A stretch of 11,941 nt of DNA from the NCBI GenBank assembly GCA_016281295.1, contig JAEEII010000037.1:1-11941 (forward strand). Direction: 5' to 3'. Source of the stretch: Bacteroidales bacterium (GTDB lineage: Bacteria > Bacteroidota > Bacteroidia > Bacteroidales > F082). The notes under the pieces were generated by a model. It was not told the origin of the DNA and did not search any database. It saw nothing but the letters and a program-made list of their open reading frames with translations. Numbering within the stretch: the stretch's first letter is position 1; the number at the start of each line of letters is the position of its first letter. Of the stretch, positions 6,348-11,941 are shown one piece after another. Made by a program: the position numbers and the translations under genes.

Positions 6348-8354
6348 ATGGCAGAAGAACAGAAATTGACAGAGGGACAGGCCCCCGTGACAGCCGACTA
6401 TGGCGACGAGAACATACGCACCCTGACGGGAACGGAGCATATACGCCTGCGCCCGGGCATGTATATAGGAAGGCTGGGCGACGGCTCGCTGGCCGAGGAC
6501 GGCATCTACGTGCTGCTCAAGGAGGTCATCGACAACTCGATAGACGAGTTCAAGATGCACGCCGGCGACCGCATAGAGGTGAACGTGGAGGACAACCTGC
6601 GCGTCAGCGTGCGCGACTATGGCCGCGGCATTCCTCAGGGGAAGATGATCGACGCCGTGAGCGTGCTGAACACCGGCGGCAAATACGACTCGAAAGCTTT
6701 CAAGAAGTCGATAGGACTCAACGGCGTGGGCGTGAAGGCCGTCAACGCGCTGAGCACCCGCTTCGAGGTGCACAGCTATCGCGACGGACAGGTGCGCAGG
6801 GCGGCATTCGAACGGGGGAAGCTCGTGAGCGACGTTACCGAGCCGACCAGCGACGAGAACGGCACCTACATCTTCTTCCAGCCCGACGACACGCTGTTTC
6901 AGCACTACCAGTTCCACGATGAAATCGTGGAAAACATGCTCCGCAACTACACCTATCTGAATATCGGCCTGGCCATCATGTACAACGGGCGGCGCATCCT
7001 CTCACGCCGGGGACTGGAGGACCTGCTGAAAGACCGCATGACCAGCGACCCGCTCTACCCCATCATCCACCTGCAGGGCGAGGACATAGAGATAGCCTTC
7101 ACCCATGCCAACCAGTATGGCGAGGAATACTACAGCTTCGTCAACGGACAGCACACCACGCAGGGCGGCACCCACCAGAGCGCCTTCAAGGAGCACATCG
7201 CCAAGACCATCAAGGAGTTCTTCCAGAAGAACTTCGAGTATGGCGACATACGAACGGGCATCGTGGCCGCCATCGCCCTAAACGTGGAGGAACCCATGTT
7301 CGAGAGCCAGACGAAAATCAAGCTCGGCTCGCTCACCATGGCCCCCGTCGTGGTCGGCTCGCCCGGCGACACGCCGCCGCCTCCCAGCATCAACAAATAT
7401 GTGGGCGACTTCATCAAGACCGAAGTGGACAACTACCTGCACAAGAACCCGGAAGTGGCCGATGCCATGCTAAGCAAGATACAGGAGAGCGAGAAAGAGC
7501 GAAAGGCCATGGCCGGCATCACTAAGCTGGCACGCGAGCGCGCCAAGAAGGCCAATCTGCACAACCGCAAGCTGCGCGACTGCCGCATACATTTCAGCGA
7601 CGTGAAGAACGACCGCAAGGAGGAGTCGTGCATCTTCATCACCGAGGGCGACTCAGCCAGCGGATCAATCACCAAGAGCCGCGACGTGAACACACAGGCC
7701 GTCTTCTCGCTGAGAGGAAAACCCCTGAACACGTTCGGTCTCACGAAGAAGGTGGTCTACGAGAACGAGGAGTTCAACCTCCTGCAGGCTGCCCTCGACA
7801 TAGAGGAGGGCCTCGACACCCTGCGCTACAACAAGGTCATCGTGGCCACCGATGCCGACGTCGACGGCATGCACATACGCCTGCTCATCATCACCTTCTT
7901 CCTGCAGTTCTTCCCAGAGCTCATCCGCAAGGGTCATGTCTACGTGCTGCAGACACCACTGTTCCGCGTGCGCAACCGCCGAACGAAAATAAAGAAGAAA
8001 GCCGTGCTTGCAGAAGAGGACATCAAGCGTGCAAACAGCCAAACGACCACGGCAAAAAGCGATTTCATCACTCGCTACTGCTACAGTGAAGAGGAGCGCC
8101 TGCAGGCCATCAGCGAACTGGGACCCGACCCGGAGATTACCCGCTTCAAGGGACTGGGAGAGATATCGCCCGAAGAATTTGCCGGTTTCATCGGGCCCGA
8201 CATACGCCTGGAGCAGGTCACACTCCACAAGACCGACCAGGTGCAGAAGCTGCTGGAATACTACATGGGAAAGAACACCATGGAGCGCCAAAACTTCATC
8301 ATCGACAACCTCGTCATCGAGGAAGACCGTCCCGAAGAAGATACCGGCGACTGA
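6348..8354 (+). CDS. parE: DNA topoisomerase IV subunit B (ParE; GyrB-family ATPase)
   Basis: The 668-residue protein is the ATPase/TOPRIM half of a type IIA topoisomerase, which decatenates chromosomes together with ParC. The GHKL ATPase has E59 and N63 ([12 protein letters not shown]), D90 (R-D-Y-G-R-G-I-P), and the lid G-L-N-G-V-G-V-K-A at 123-131. The Q-T-K loop is at 321-323. The TOPRIM domain has E433 (I-T-E-G-D-S-A-S-G) and D502, D504 and D506 (A-T-D-A-D-V-D-G). The C-terminal [10 protein letters not shown] is typical. Two segments look longer than I expect: a proline-rich stretch at about 334-347 (S-P-G-D-T-P-P-P-P) and a lysine-rich stretch at about 545-570. GyrB is the alternative, but the length and the Bacteroidetes-type motifs favour ParE. 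parC is not in the window. The start follows the promoter box at 6310. Confidence 0.88.
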   Translation: MAEEQKLTEGQAPVTADYGDENIRTLTGTEHIRLRPGMYIGRLGDGSLAEDGIYVLLKEVIDNSIDEFKMHAGDRIEVNVEDNLRVSVRDYGRGIPQGKMIDAVSVLNTGGKYDSKAFKKSIGLNGVGVKAVNALSTRFEVHSYRDGQVRRAAFERGKLVSDVTEPTSDENGTYIFFQPDDTLFQHYQFHDEIVENMLRNYTYLNIGLAIMYNGRRILSRRGLEDLLKDRMTSDPLYPIIHLQGEDIEIAFTHANQYGEEYYSFVNGQHTTQGGTHQSAFKEHIAKTIKEFFQKNFEYGDIRTGIVAAIALNVEEPMFESQTKIKLGSLTMAPVVVGSPGDTPPPPSINKYVGDFIKTEVDNYLHKNPEVADAMLSKIQESEKERKAMAGITKLARERAKKANLHNRKLRDCRIHFSDVKNDRKEESCIFITEGDSASGSITKSRDVNTQAVFSLRGKPLNTFGLTKKVVYENEEFNLLQAALDIEEGLDTLRYNKVIVATDADVDGMHIRLLIITFFLQFFPELIRKGHVYVLQTPLFRVRNRRTKIKKKAVLAEEDIKRANSQTTTAKSDFITRYCYSEEERLQAISELGPDPEITRFKGLGEISPEEFAGFIGPDIRLEQVTLHKTDQVQKLLEYYMGKNTMERQNFIIDNLVIEEDRPEEDTGD

Positions 8355-8492
8355 AAGCCGAGCAAAGTCCAGCCTGACGGGTGAACCCCCGCTGGATGGC
8401 AGAAGACTCCAGGGCGGAAAGCCCCATGACAGGGGGGTACGACAACTGAAGTCCCCTTCTGGCTGAAGTCCTATTGCCACAAAGCGTAGGAC
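8355..8492 (+). other. Possible structured RNA segment directly after parE
   Basis: This GC-rich stretch shows several short stems. TCCAGC (8368-8373) pairs with GCTGGA (8391-8396) around an inner GGG/CCC stem with a TGAA loop. GGGC (8412-8415) pairs with GCCC (8421-8424) around GGAAA. GTCCTA (8468-8473) pairs with TAGGAC (8487-8492). The 9-base word CTGAAGTCC occurs twice (8446-8454 and 8463-8471). It begins immediately after the parE stop and ends at the inverted-repeat element. It does not match RNase P, tmRNA, SRP or cobalamin-riboswitch landmarks that I know. It could be a 3' structured region or a relic of a mobile element's guide or end RNA. Confidence 0.35.
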
Positions 8493-8586
8493 TATGCATT
8501 CACGCGCGCGTGCGCGTAATATAGGGCGAAAAAGCGGGCTACACCCGCTACATTAGCACTAAACCAGCTGAAATGCAGACAATTAT

Positions 8587-8598
8587 CGGTAGCTACCG
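8587..8598. repeat. 12-bp perfect palindrome in the left arm
   Basis: CGGTAGCTACCG is its own reverse complement and contains GTAGCTAC, which recurs at 8621-8628, 8898-8905 and 8930-8937. The recurrences sit at mirrored positions in the two arms of the element. Confidence 0.7.
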
Positions 8599-8655
8599 GC
8601 CTCCATTTCGCGCTACCATAGTAGCTACAGCATCTGCCACTGTCCTTTTCCGCTA

Positions 8656-8671
8656 AATTCTCTAGAGAATT
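8656..8671. repeat. 16-bp perfect palindrome in the centre of the element
   Basis: AATTCTCTAGAGAATT at 8656-8671 is a perfect palindrome just before the tandem array. Such a site could bind a dimeric protein, but no binder is suggested by the sequence. Confidence 0.65.
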
Positions 8672-8687
8672 CAAGCAAAAGGCGCCA

Positions 8688-8813
8688 CCGTTCGGAAAAA
8701 TACTAACGCTATTTGGGAAAATACTAACGCCGTTTGCGAAAATACGAACGCCGTTTGGAGAAATACGAACGCTATTTGCGAAAATACTAACGCCGTTTGG
8801 AGAAAAACGAACG
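8688..8813. repeat. Six 21-bp tandem repeats
   Basis: Six units of exactly 21 bp run from 8688 to 8813, starting at 8688, 8709, 8730, 8751, 8772 and 8793. Each contains a core like AAATAC(T/G)AACG preceded by (C/T)(G/A)TTTG(G/C). Differences are mostly at a few fixed positions, so units of two kinds are mixed. Because 21 is a multiple of three, minus-strand frames give seven-residue repeats such as N-G-V-S-I-F-P. The 21-bp period also equals two turns of B-DNA. It may be a protein-binding array or a slippage product. Confidence 0.85.
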
Positions 8814-8839
8814 CTGGTTTCCACCAGGCTCTTCCCACA

Positions 8840-8884
8840 GACTTTGCCGTGTGTAACATTCCCCATGTTACACACGGCAAAGTC
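8840..8884. repeat. Perfect 20-bp inverted repeat with a 5-base loop
   Basis: The arm at 8840-8859 (GACTTTGCCGTGTGTAACAT) is exactly complementary in reverse to 8865-8884, with loop TCCCC. It is followed directly by the palindrome TCGATATATCGA (8883-8894), which shares two bases with the stem. No T run follows, so it is not an ordinary terminator. The perfect pairing contrasts with the diverged outer arms and suggests selection or recent origin. Confidence 0.9.
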
Positions 8885-9027
8885 GATATATCGACCTGTA
8901 GCTACTAAAGTAGCGCGTTTTCAAGGCTTGTAGCTACAGACAATACGCTGCAAGCCAGTGATTTAACCCCAAAAGTAGCGCTTGTAGCGCCTTTTTTTAC
9001 CTATTATATACGCGCGCACGCGCGTGA

Positions 9028-9165
9028 GAGATGATAGCAGCCTGCGGCGCGTCGCAGACCAAAAAGACCTGACGGTGGAGCCACAGTATGACCGCTTAGC
9101 GATAGCCTGGGCGGAGACACTCTCAGCGACATTCCAACCTCAGAGTTTATTTTTTTTCTTACAAA
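9028..9165. other. Short intergenic stretch without a supportable gene
   Basis: Nothing firm is seen. A small inverted repeat CTGCG/CGCAG lies near 9041-9056. The 78-codon frame through this stretch (9024-9260) starts in the arm of the repeat element and overlaps the AraC gene, so I do not accept it. Confidence 0.4.
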
Positions 9166-9199
9166 TCGGAAAACATTTCCGAATTTTTTTGTACTTTTG
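9166..9199 (+). promoter_or_regulatory. Promoter -7 box and overlapping dyad of the AraC-type gene
   Basis: TACTTTTG at 9192-9199 matches the Bacteroidetes -7 consensus 35 bases before the ATG. A perfect 7-bp inverted repeat (TCGGAAA at 9166-9172, TTTCCGA at 9176-9182, loop ACA) covers where the -33 element should be. No TTTG is seen there. The dyad may be an operator or the binding site of an activator. Confidence 0.6.
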
Positions 9200-9234
9200 C
9201 ACTGTCAAAAGACACAAATTCAAAATATCGACCC

Positions 9235-10407
9235 ATGTTTATCGGAGAAATATCTACTGAGGTATTATTTTTTCTCGTAATCTATGGCGGGACGATGATA
9301 TCAACTTTCATTGCCTGCATCTACCTCTGCATGCGCCAGGGCAATGCCTTTGTGGCCGACGTTACGCCGCCGGTGCGACTGCGCCGTTGGGCTGCGGCAT
9401 TCTTTGCCGTATCATTCTTGAGTCATATCTGGTGGCTGCTTTTCTATATCTATTCGGGCGACATCTATTCTGCAAGTTATATAGTGGTTGCTACGTTCGA
9501 CAGCGTGACGCTGCTCACCACCATTGCCGGCACGCTGCTTTCCATGCTGCAAGACCGCAAGCGACCCATCTGGCCTTTCATTGCGGCCACGATACCGTAC
9601 GCTATACTGCTGTTGATGAGCATTGCCTACCCCAGCGGTCATCTCCTGCGCATAGCCATCGCATTCGCCATACTGCTCTACGCTGTCTTTAGCGTTTATA
9701 TGGTGTTTGCCGTGAGGCAATACGGGCGGTGGCTGCGCGACAATTATGCCGACCTGGAGCATAAGGAGGTGTGGGTGAGCCATGTGCTTGACATTGTCAT
9801 CCTGATATTTATCATCATTTATGGGCTGGATAGCAACAACTTGATGATTAACTATATCGTGCAGTTCATCGGTTTCGCCCTTTTCTGTCTTCTGCTGTGG
9901 CGAGTGGAGACGTTGCCGCAATTGGTGGAGAACGGCATCGTGGAGCAAGCGTATAGCCCTTCTGTCCCTGAGACGTCCCGAGCAATCGGATTGCCGCTTG
10001 CTTCCGAAGGGACGCAAGAGCCTGACTTCCCGGCACAGGAAAAACAGGCATCATCCATTTCGTCTAATAATATCGAAGAACAGCTGGTGAAGTGCTGCGT
10101 GTCGACGCAGCTTTACTTAAAGCACGACCTGACCCTTCTCCAGCTGGCTCAGGCCGTTGGCACCAACCGCTTCTATCTCAGCCAGTATTTCTCCCGTCAA
10201 GGCATCACTTACAATGCATATATCAACAATCTGCGCATCAACCACTTCCTGAGTCTCTATCGCAAGGCTGCCGATTCAGGGCAAAACATCTCTGCCCAGC
10301 AACTGGCCAGCGAAAGCGGCTACCGGAGTTACAGCACTTTCAGCCTTGCTTTCAAGCAACGCATGGGGCAGTCTGTAATAGCCTGGATACGCGAGACGTC
10401 GAAGTAA
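9235..10407 (+). CDS. Membrane-embedded AraC-family transcriptional regulator (seven-helix plus HTH)
   Basis: The 390-residue protein has about seven hydrophobic helices in its first 225 residues (roughly 9-31, 53-73, 82-103, 113-131, 138-160, 180-198 and 205-223). A polar linker (about 226-280) leads to a C-terminal AraC-type DNA-binding domain. The first helix-turn-helix is about 299-320 (L-T-L-L-Q-L-A-Q-A-V-G-T-N-R-F-Y-L-S-Q-Y), and the second about 352-376 (A-S-E-S-G-Y-R-S-Y-S-T-F-S-L-A-F-K-Q-R-M-G). The latter is the AraC signature. The protein likely senses a membrane or external signal and binds DNA while anchored in the inner membrane; the ligand is unknown. It starts at ATG 9235, 35 bases after the -7 box. 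Two direct repeats lie 14 bases after its stop, upstream of the next gene, and are a natural target. Confidence is high for the domains, lower for the target. Confidence 0.88.
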   Translation: MFIGEISTEVLFFLVIYGGTMISTFIACIYLCMRQGNAFVADVTPPVRLRRWAAAFFAVSFLSHIWWLLFYIYSGDIYSASYIVVATFDSVTLLTTIAGTLLSMLQDRKRPIWPFIAATIPYAILLLMSIAYPSGHLLRIAIAFAILLYAVFSVYMVFAVRQYGRWLRDNYADLEHKEVWVSHVLDIVILIFIIIYGLDSNNLMINYIVQFIGFALFCLLLWRVETLPQLVENGIVEQAYSPSVPETSRAIGLPLASEGTQEPDFPAQEKQASSISSNNIEEQLVKCCVSTQLYLKHDLTLLQLAQAVGTNRFYLSQYFSRQGITYNAYINNLRINHFLSLYRKAADSGQNISAQQLASESGYRSYSTFSLAFKQRMGQSVIAWIRETSK

Positions 10408-10420
10408 TCGGCGGATAGAC

Positions 10421-10456
10421 TTTCAAAATATGCAATAATTGTTTCAAAATATGCAA
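10421..10456 (+). promoter_or_regulatory. Two 15-bp direct repeats, likely AraC-type operator
   Basis: TTTCAAAATATGCAA occurs exactly at 10421-10435 and again at 10442-10456. The 21-bp offset places both copies on the same DNA face. AraC-family proteins typically bind direct repeats spaced about 21 bp apart. The pair ends 28 bases before the -33 element of the next gene, a good activator position. The regulator encoded just upstream is the first candidate to bind here. Confidence 0.7.
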
Positions 10457-10484
10457 AAACTGAATACACTAGGCATTCGGGACA

Positions 10485-10514
10485 TTGTTGATTAAGGATT
10501 TTTTTCTATCTTTG
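10485..10514 (+). promoter_or_regulatory. Promoter of the kinase-like gene
   Basis: TTG at 10485-10487, a 19-base spacer, and TATCTTTG at 10507-10514 match the Bacteroidetes consensus. The predicted transcript start is about 10520, giving a leader of about 45 bases to the TTG start at 10565. Confidence 0.8.
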
Positions 10515-10564
10515 CAAATATTTATGGACTAAGAATAGTCAAACTCTAACAATAAATATTTGTT

Positions 10565-11941
10565 TTGAAAAAGATTGTATTATTATTCGTAGCACTGTTG
10601 GTGGTAAGCGTAACACTTACTGCCCAGCAGAAGCCTGGGGGAAAAGAGAAGCAGCAACAGCCCCCGGAGCAGGAGATGGCAATGGTGCAGCGTATAAATG
10701 AGGCACAGATGAGGGGCAGCGACTCGGACTTTTACGAGGCGCACCAGACGTTTGTGGACTATTTGGAGAAGCGCCAAGATTGGGATAAATACTATCGCAC
10801 GTGGATGAACCGCGTGATATATGAGGTGAACCACAAACGTTTCCATCGTGCGTTCGCCGAAATTCATCACATCACTGAGCATATTGAAGAGCATCATCAC
10901 GAACAGTATCTCTACATCTCGAACATGGGACTGGGCTTTTTCTATAATGGCCGCAACCAGCCAGAGATGGGCGAGAAGTTCTTCCGGCGTGCTTTGCAGG
11001 GCATCGACGTTGAGAAGGAGCCTGTGGCAGTGTTCAACGCCTACCTCTCGCTGGCGCAGTCGCTCAGTTTCAAGCGCCCTGCCGAGGCTATGGCATGTCT
11101 TGACAGCCTGCCACAGCAGATGCTTGTGAACCCGATGTACGAGAGCGGTGTGTTAGGCTATCGCTGTATCATCGCCAACAAGATGGACGATCGTGAGGCT
11201 TTCTACCGCTATTTCTCTAAGTATGACAGCATTCGCCAGAATCTGCCTGCACAGTTTAATGCTGCCAACCTGCAACAGGTGATGGTGTGCCACAGCCTCA
11301 TGGAGAACGACTATCAGCAAGCCCTCTCCTGGTGCGATTCCCTCGATGTGCCGCTGGCGGCTACAGAGTTACGCATCGACATCTATGAGCAGATGGGTGA
11401 CTGGGAGCGGGCCTTACGTGCCACGGAGCTAAAAGACAGTCTTGTTCTTGCCGATGACCGAGAGACACTGGAGTTACAGTTGGCAGATATGGCCCATGAT
11501 ATCGACCTGCTTCAGGCCGAGCAGGAAAAGGCCGAGTTACAAAGCAAGCAATTGGTGATAGTCAGCATAATGGCCGTGGCTATCATCGCCCTGCTCATAG
11601 GCAACCTCGTCTATCGCTACAAGAAAAACCGCCGGCTGAAAGAGCAGTTCCTCCTGTTGCAGGAGGCTCGCCGCAGCACGGAGGCAGGGCAGGCCATCCG
11701 CCGTGCCTTCGTCAGTACGATTCAGCAGAAGCTGAAGTCGCCCATCAACGTGCTGAGGGGCTATGCACGCATTTTCAATAACCCTGCTTTTCTTTTGAAA
11801 CCAGAGGAGCGCCCCAAGCGATACAACGACATCCTCGATGCCGCTAAAAGTGTAGAGTCGCTGATGGATCCCGTGCTCGACTCATTTGCTCAAGGAACAA
11901 CAGGCATTACCGATGAAGAGAGGAATATCTGTAGGAAAGCA
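10565..11941 (+). CDS. Helical-repeat, single-membrane-helix protein with degenerate HisKA domain (partial, runs off the window)
   Basis: The frame is open for 459 codons to the end of the window. The start is TTG at 10565: an in-frame TAA lies at 10553-10555, and the first 22 residues (K-K-I-V-L-L-F-V-A-L-L-V-V-S-V-T-L-T-A-Q) form a good signal peptide. The first in-frame ATG is 37 codons on and would lose it. Residues of about 45-330 are helical, TPR-like (F-F-R-R-A-L-Q-G-I, Q-A-L-S-W-C-D-S-L, W-E-R-A-L-R-A-T-E-L), probably periplasmic. A transmembrane helix at about 329-350 is followed by a coiled coil and a HisKA-like helix. Where sensor kinases have S-H-E-x-R-T-P, this has Q387-Q388-K389-L-K-S-P, so the phospho-acceptor histidine is missing. 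Any ATPase domain lies outside the window. It follows the AraC gene and its direct repeats, so it is probably regulated by it. A pseudo-kinase or signal scaffold fits best. Confidence 0.75.
   Translation, partial: MKKIVLLFVALLVVSVTLTAQQKPGGKEKQQQPPEQEMAMVQRINEAQMRGSDSDFYEAHQTFVDYLEKRQDWDKYYRTWMNRVIYEVNHKRFHRAFAEIHHITEHIEEHHHEQYLYISNMGLGFFYNGRNQPEMGEKFFRRALQGIDVEKEPVAVFNAYLSLAQSLSFKRPAEAMACLDSLPQQMLVNPMYESGVLGYRCIIANKMDDREAFYRYFSKYDSIRQNLPAQFNAANLQQVMVCHSLMENDYQQALSWCDSLDVPLAATELRIDIYEQMGDWERALRATELKDSLVLADDRETLELQLADMAHDIDLLQAEQEKAELQSKQLVIVSIMAVAIIALLIGNLVYRYKKNRRLKEQFLLLQEARRSTEAGQAIRRAFVSTIQQKLKSPINVLRGYARIFNNPAFLLKPEERPKRYNDILDAAKSVESLMDPVLDSFAQGTTGITDEERNICRKA

Larger units (their letters stand above)
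8500..9027. repeat. 528-bp imperfect inverted-repeat (MITE-like) element
   Basis: The left arm (8500-8630) and the reverse complement of the right arm (8896-9027) can be aligned from end to end. Both begin TCACGCGCG, continue through a GC-alternating stretch to an ATA...AGG and A-rich segment, and carry paired GCTACA/CGCTAC. Both then share TGCAG, GTAGCTAC, GCCT, CGCGCTAC and TAGTAGCTACAG at matching positions. Arm lengths are 131 and 132 bp. The 265-bp centre holds a 16-bp palindrome, a 21-bp tandem array, a perfect hairpin and a 12-bp palindrome. There is no transposase. I see no clear target-site duplication at the edges. It could be a non-autonomous mobile element, a large RNA hairpin, or a protein-binding or topological site near parE. 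Confidence 0.65.

Noticed and set aside
8008..8466. 152-codon plus-strand ORF overlapping the end of parE
   Set aside because: It is out of frame with parE for most of its length and its tail lies in the structured segment; no start signal.
7665..8480. 271-codon ORF on the minus strand opposite the end of parE
   Set aside because: It is a shadow of the GC-rich parE coding sequence with no motif or promoter.
8355..8492. Cobalamin riboswitch, RNase P RNA, tmRNA or SRP RNA
   Set aside because: The conserved landmark sequences of these RNAs are not present in the segment.
8688..8813. CRISPR array
   Set aside because: Units are directly adjacent 21-bp tandem repeats without unique spacers, and no cas gene is in the window.
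8492..8880. Minus-strand ORFs of 127 and 69 codons with heptapeptide repeats
   Set aside because: The repeats arise from the 21-bp array, two different frames look equally open, and the ORFs start inside a perfect hairpin; no promoter is seen. I keep the array as a DNA repeat.

Overview
The window looks like chromosomal DNA of a Bacteroidales bacterium, most likely Prevotella or a close relative. The evidence is the repeated Bacteroidetes-type promoter (TAnnTTTG at -7, TTTG or TTG about 19 bases upstream), the absence of clear Shine-Dalgarno sites, a Bacteroidetes-style ParE, a seven-helix AraC-type regulator, and the decayed start of a Bacteroidetes-type tyrosine recombinase. Genus is inferred from style, not proven.

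Layout. Bases 1-705 hold no gene I can support. Bases 706-3560 are an AT-rich accessory block: a BspA-like leucine-rich-repeat (LRR) gene that has lost its 5' end, a PD-(D/E)XK nuclease-like gene, and three small genes, one of them a membrane protein. Bases 3767-4887 are a second accessory block driven by a textbook promoter: a DUF3791-like gene, a DUF3990 (ADP-ribosyltransferase-like) gene, a third small acidic gene, and a 42-codon ORF that appears cut short. They are packed with overlaps of 4 and 8 bases and a gap of 3 bases, like a toxin/antitoxin or defence module. The 42-codon ORF runs into a frameshifted relic of a recombinase N-terminus on the minus strand (4880-5002), so this is an old mobile-element junction.

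From about 5310 the composition shifts sharply to GC-rich core genome: xerD (5347-6264) and parE (6348-8354), each with its own promoter. An 880-base stretch without a normal gene follows parE. Its first part (8355-8492) can form several hairpins. The rest (8500-9027) is a 528-bp imperfect inverted-repeat element with arms of about 131 bp. The element also contains six 21-bp tandem repeats, a perfect 20-bp-stem hairpin, several exact palindromes, and recurring GTAGCTAC and GCGCTAC motifs.

The last part is a regulatory pair. A membrane-embedded AraC-family regulator (9235-10407) is followed by two exact 15-bp direct repeats 21 bp apart, then a good promoter. That promoter leads to a TTG-started gene (10565 to the window end) for a secreted or periplasmic helical-repeat, one-transmembrane, HisKA-like protein whose expected phospho-acceptor histidine is a glutamine. 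The regulator probably binds the direct repeats and controls this neighbour.

The strongest candidates for something undescribed are the 528-bp inverted-repeat element, the AraC/pseudo-kinase pair, and the DUF3791-DUF3990 module.
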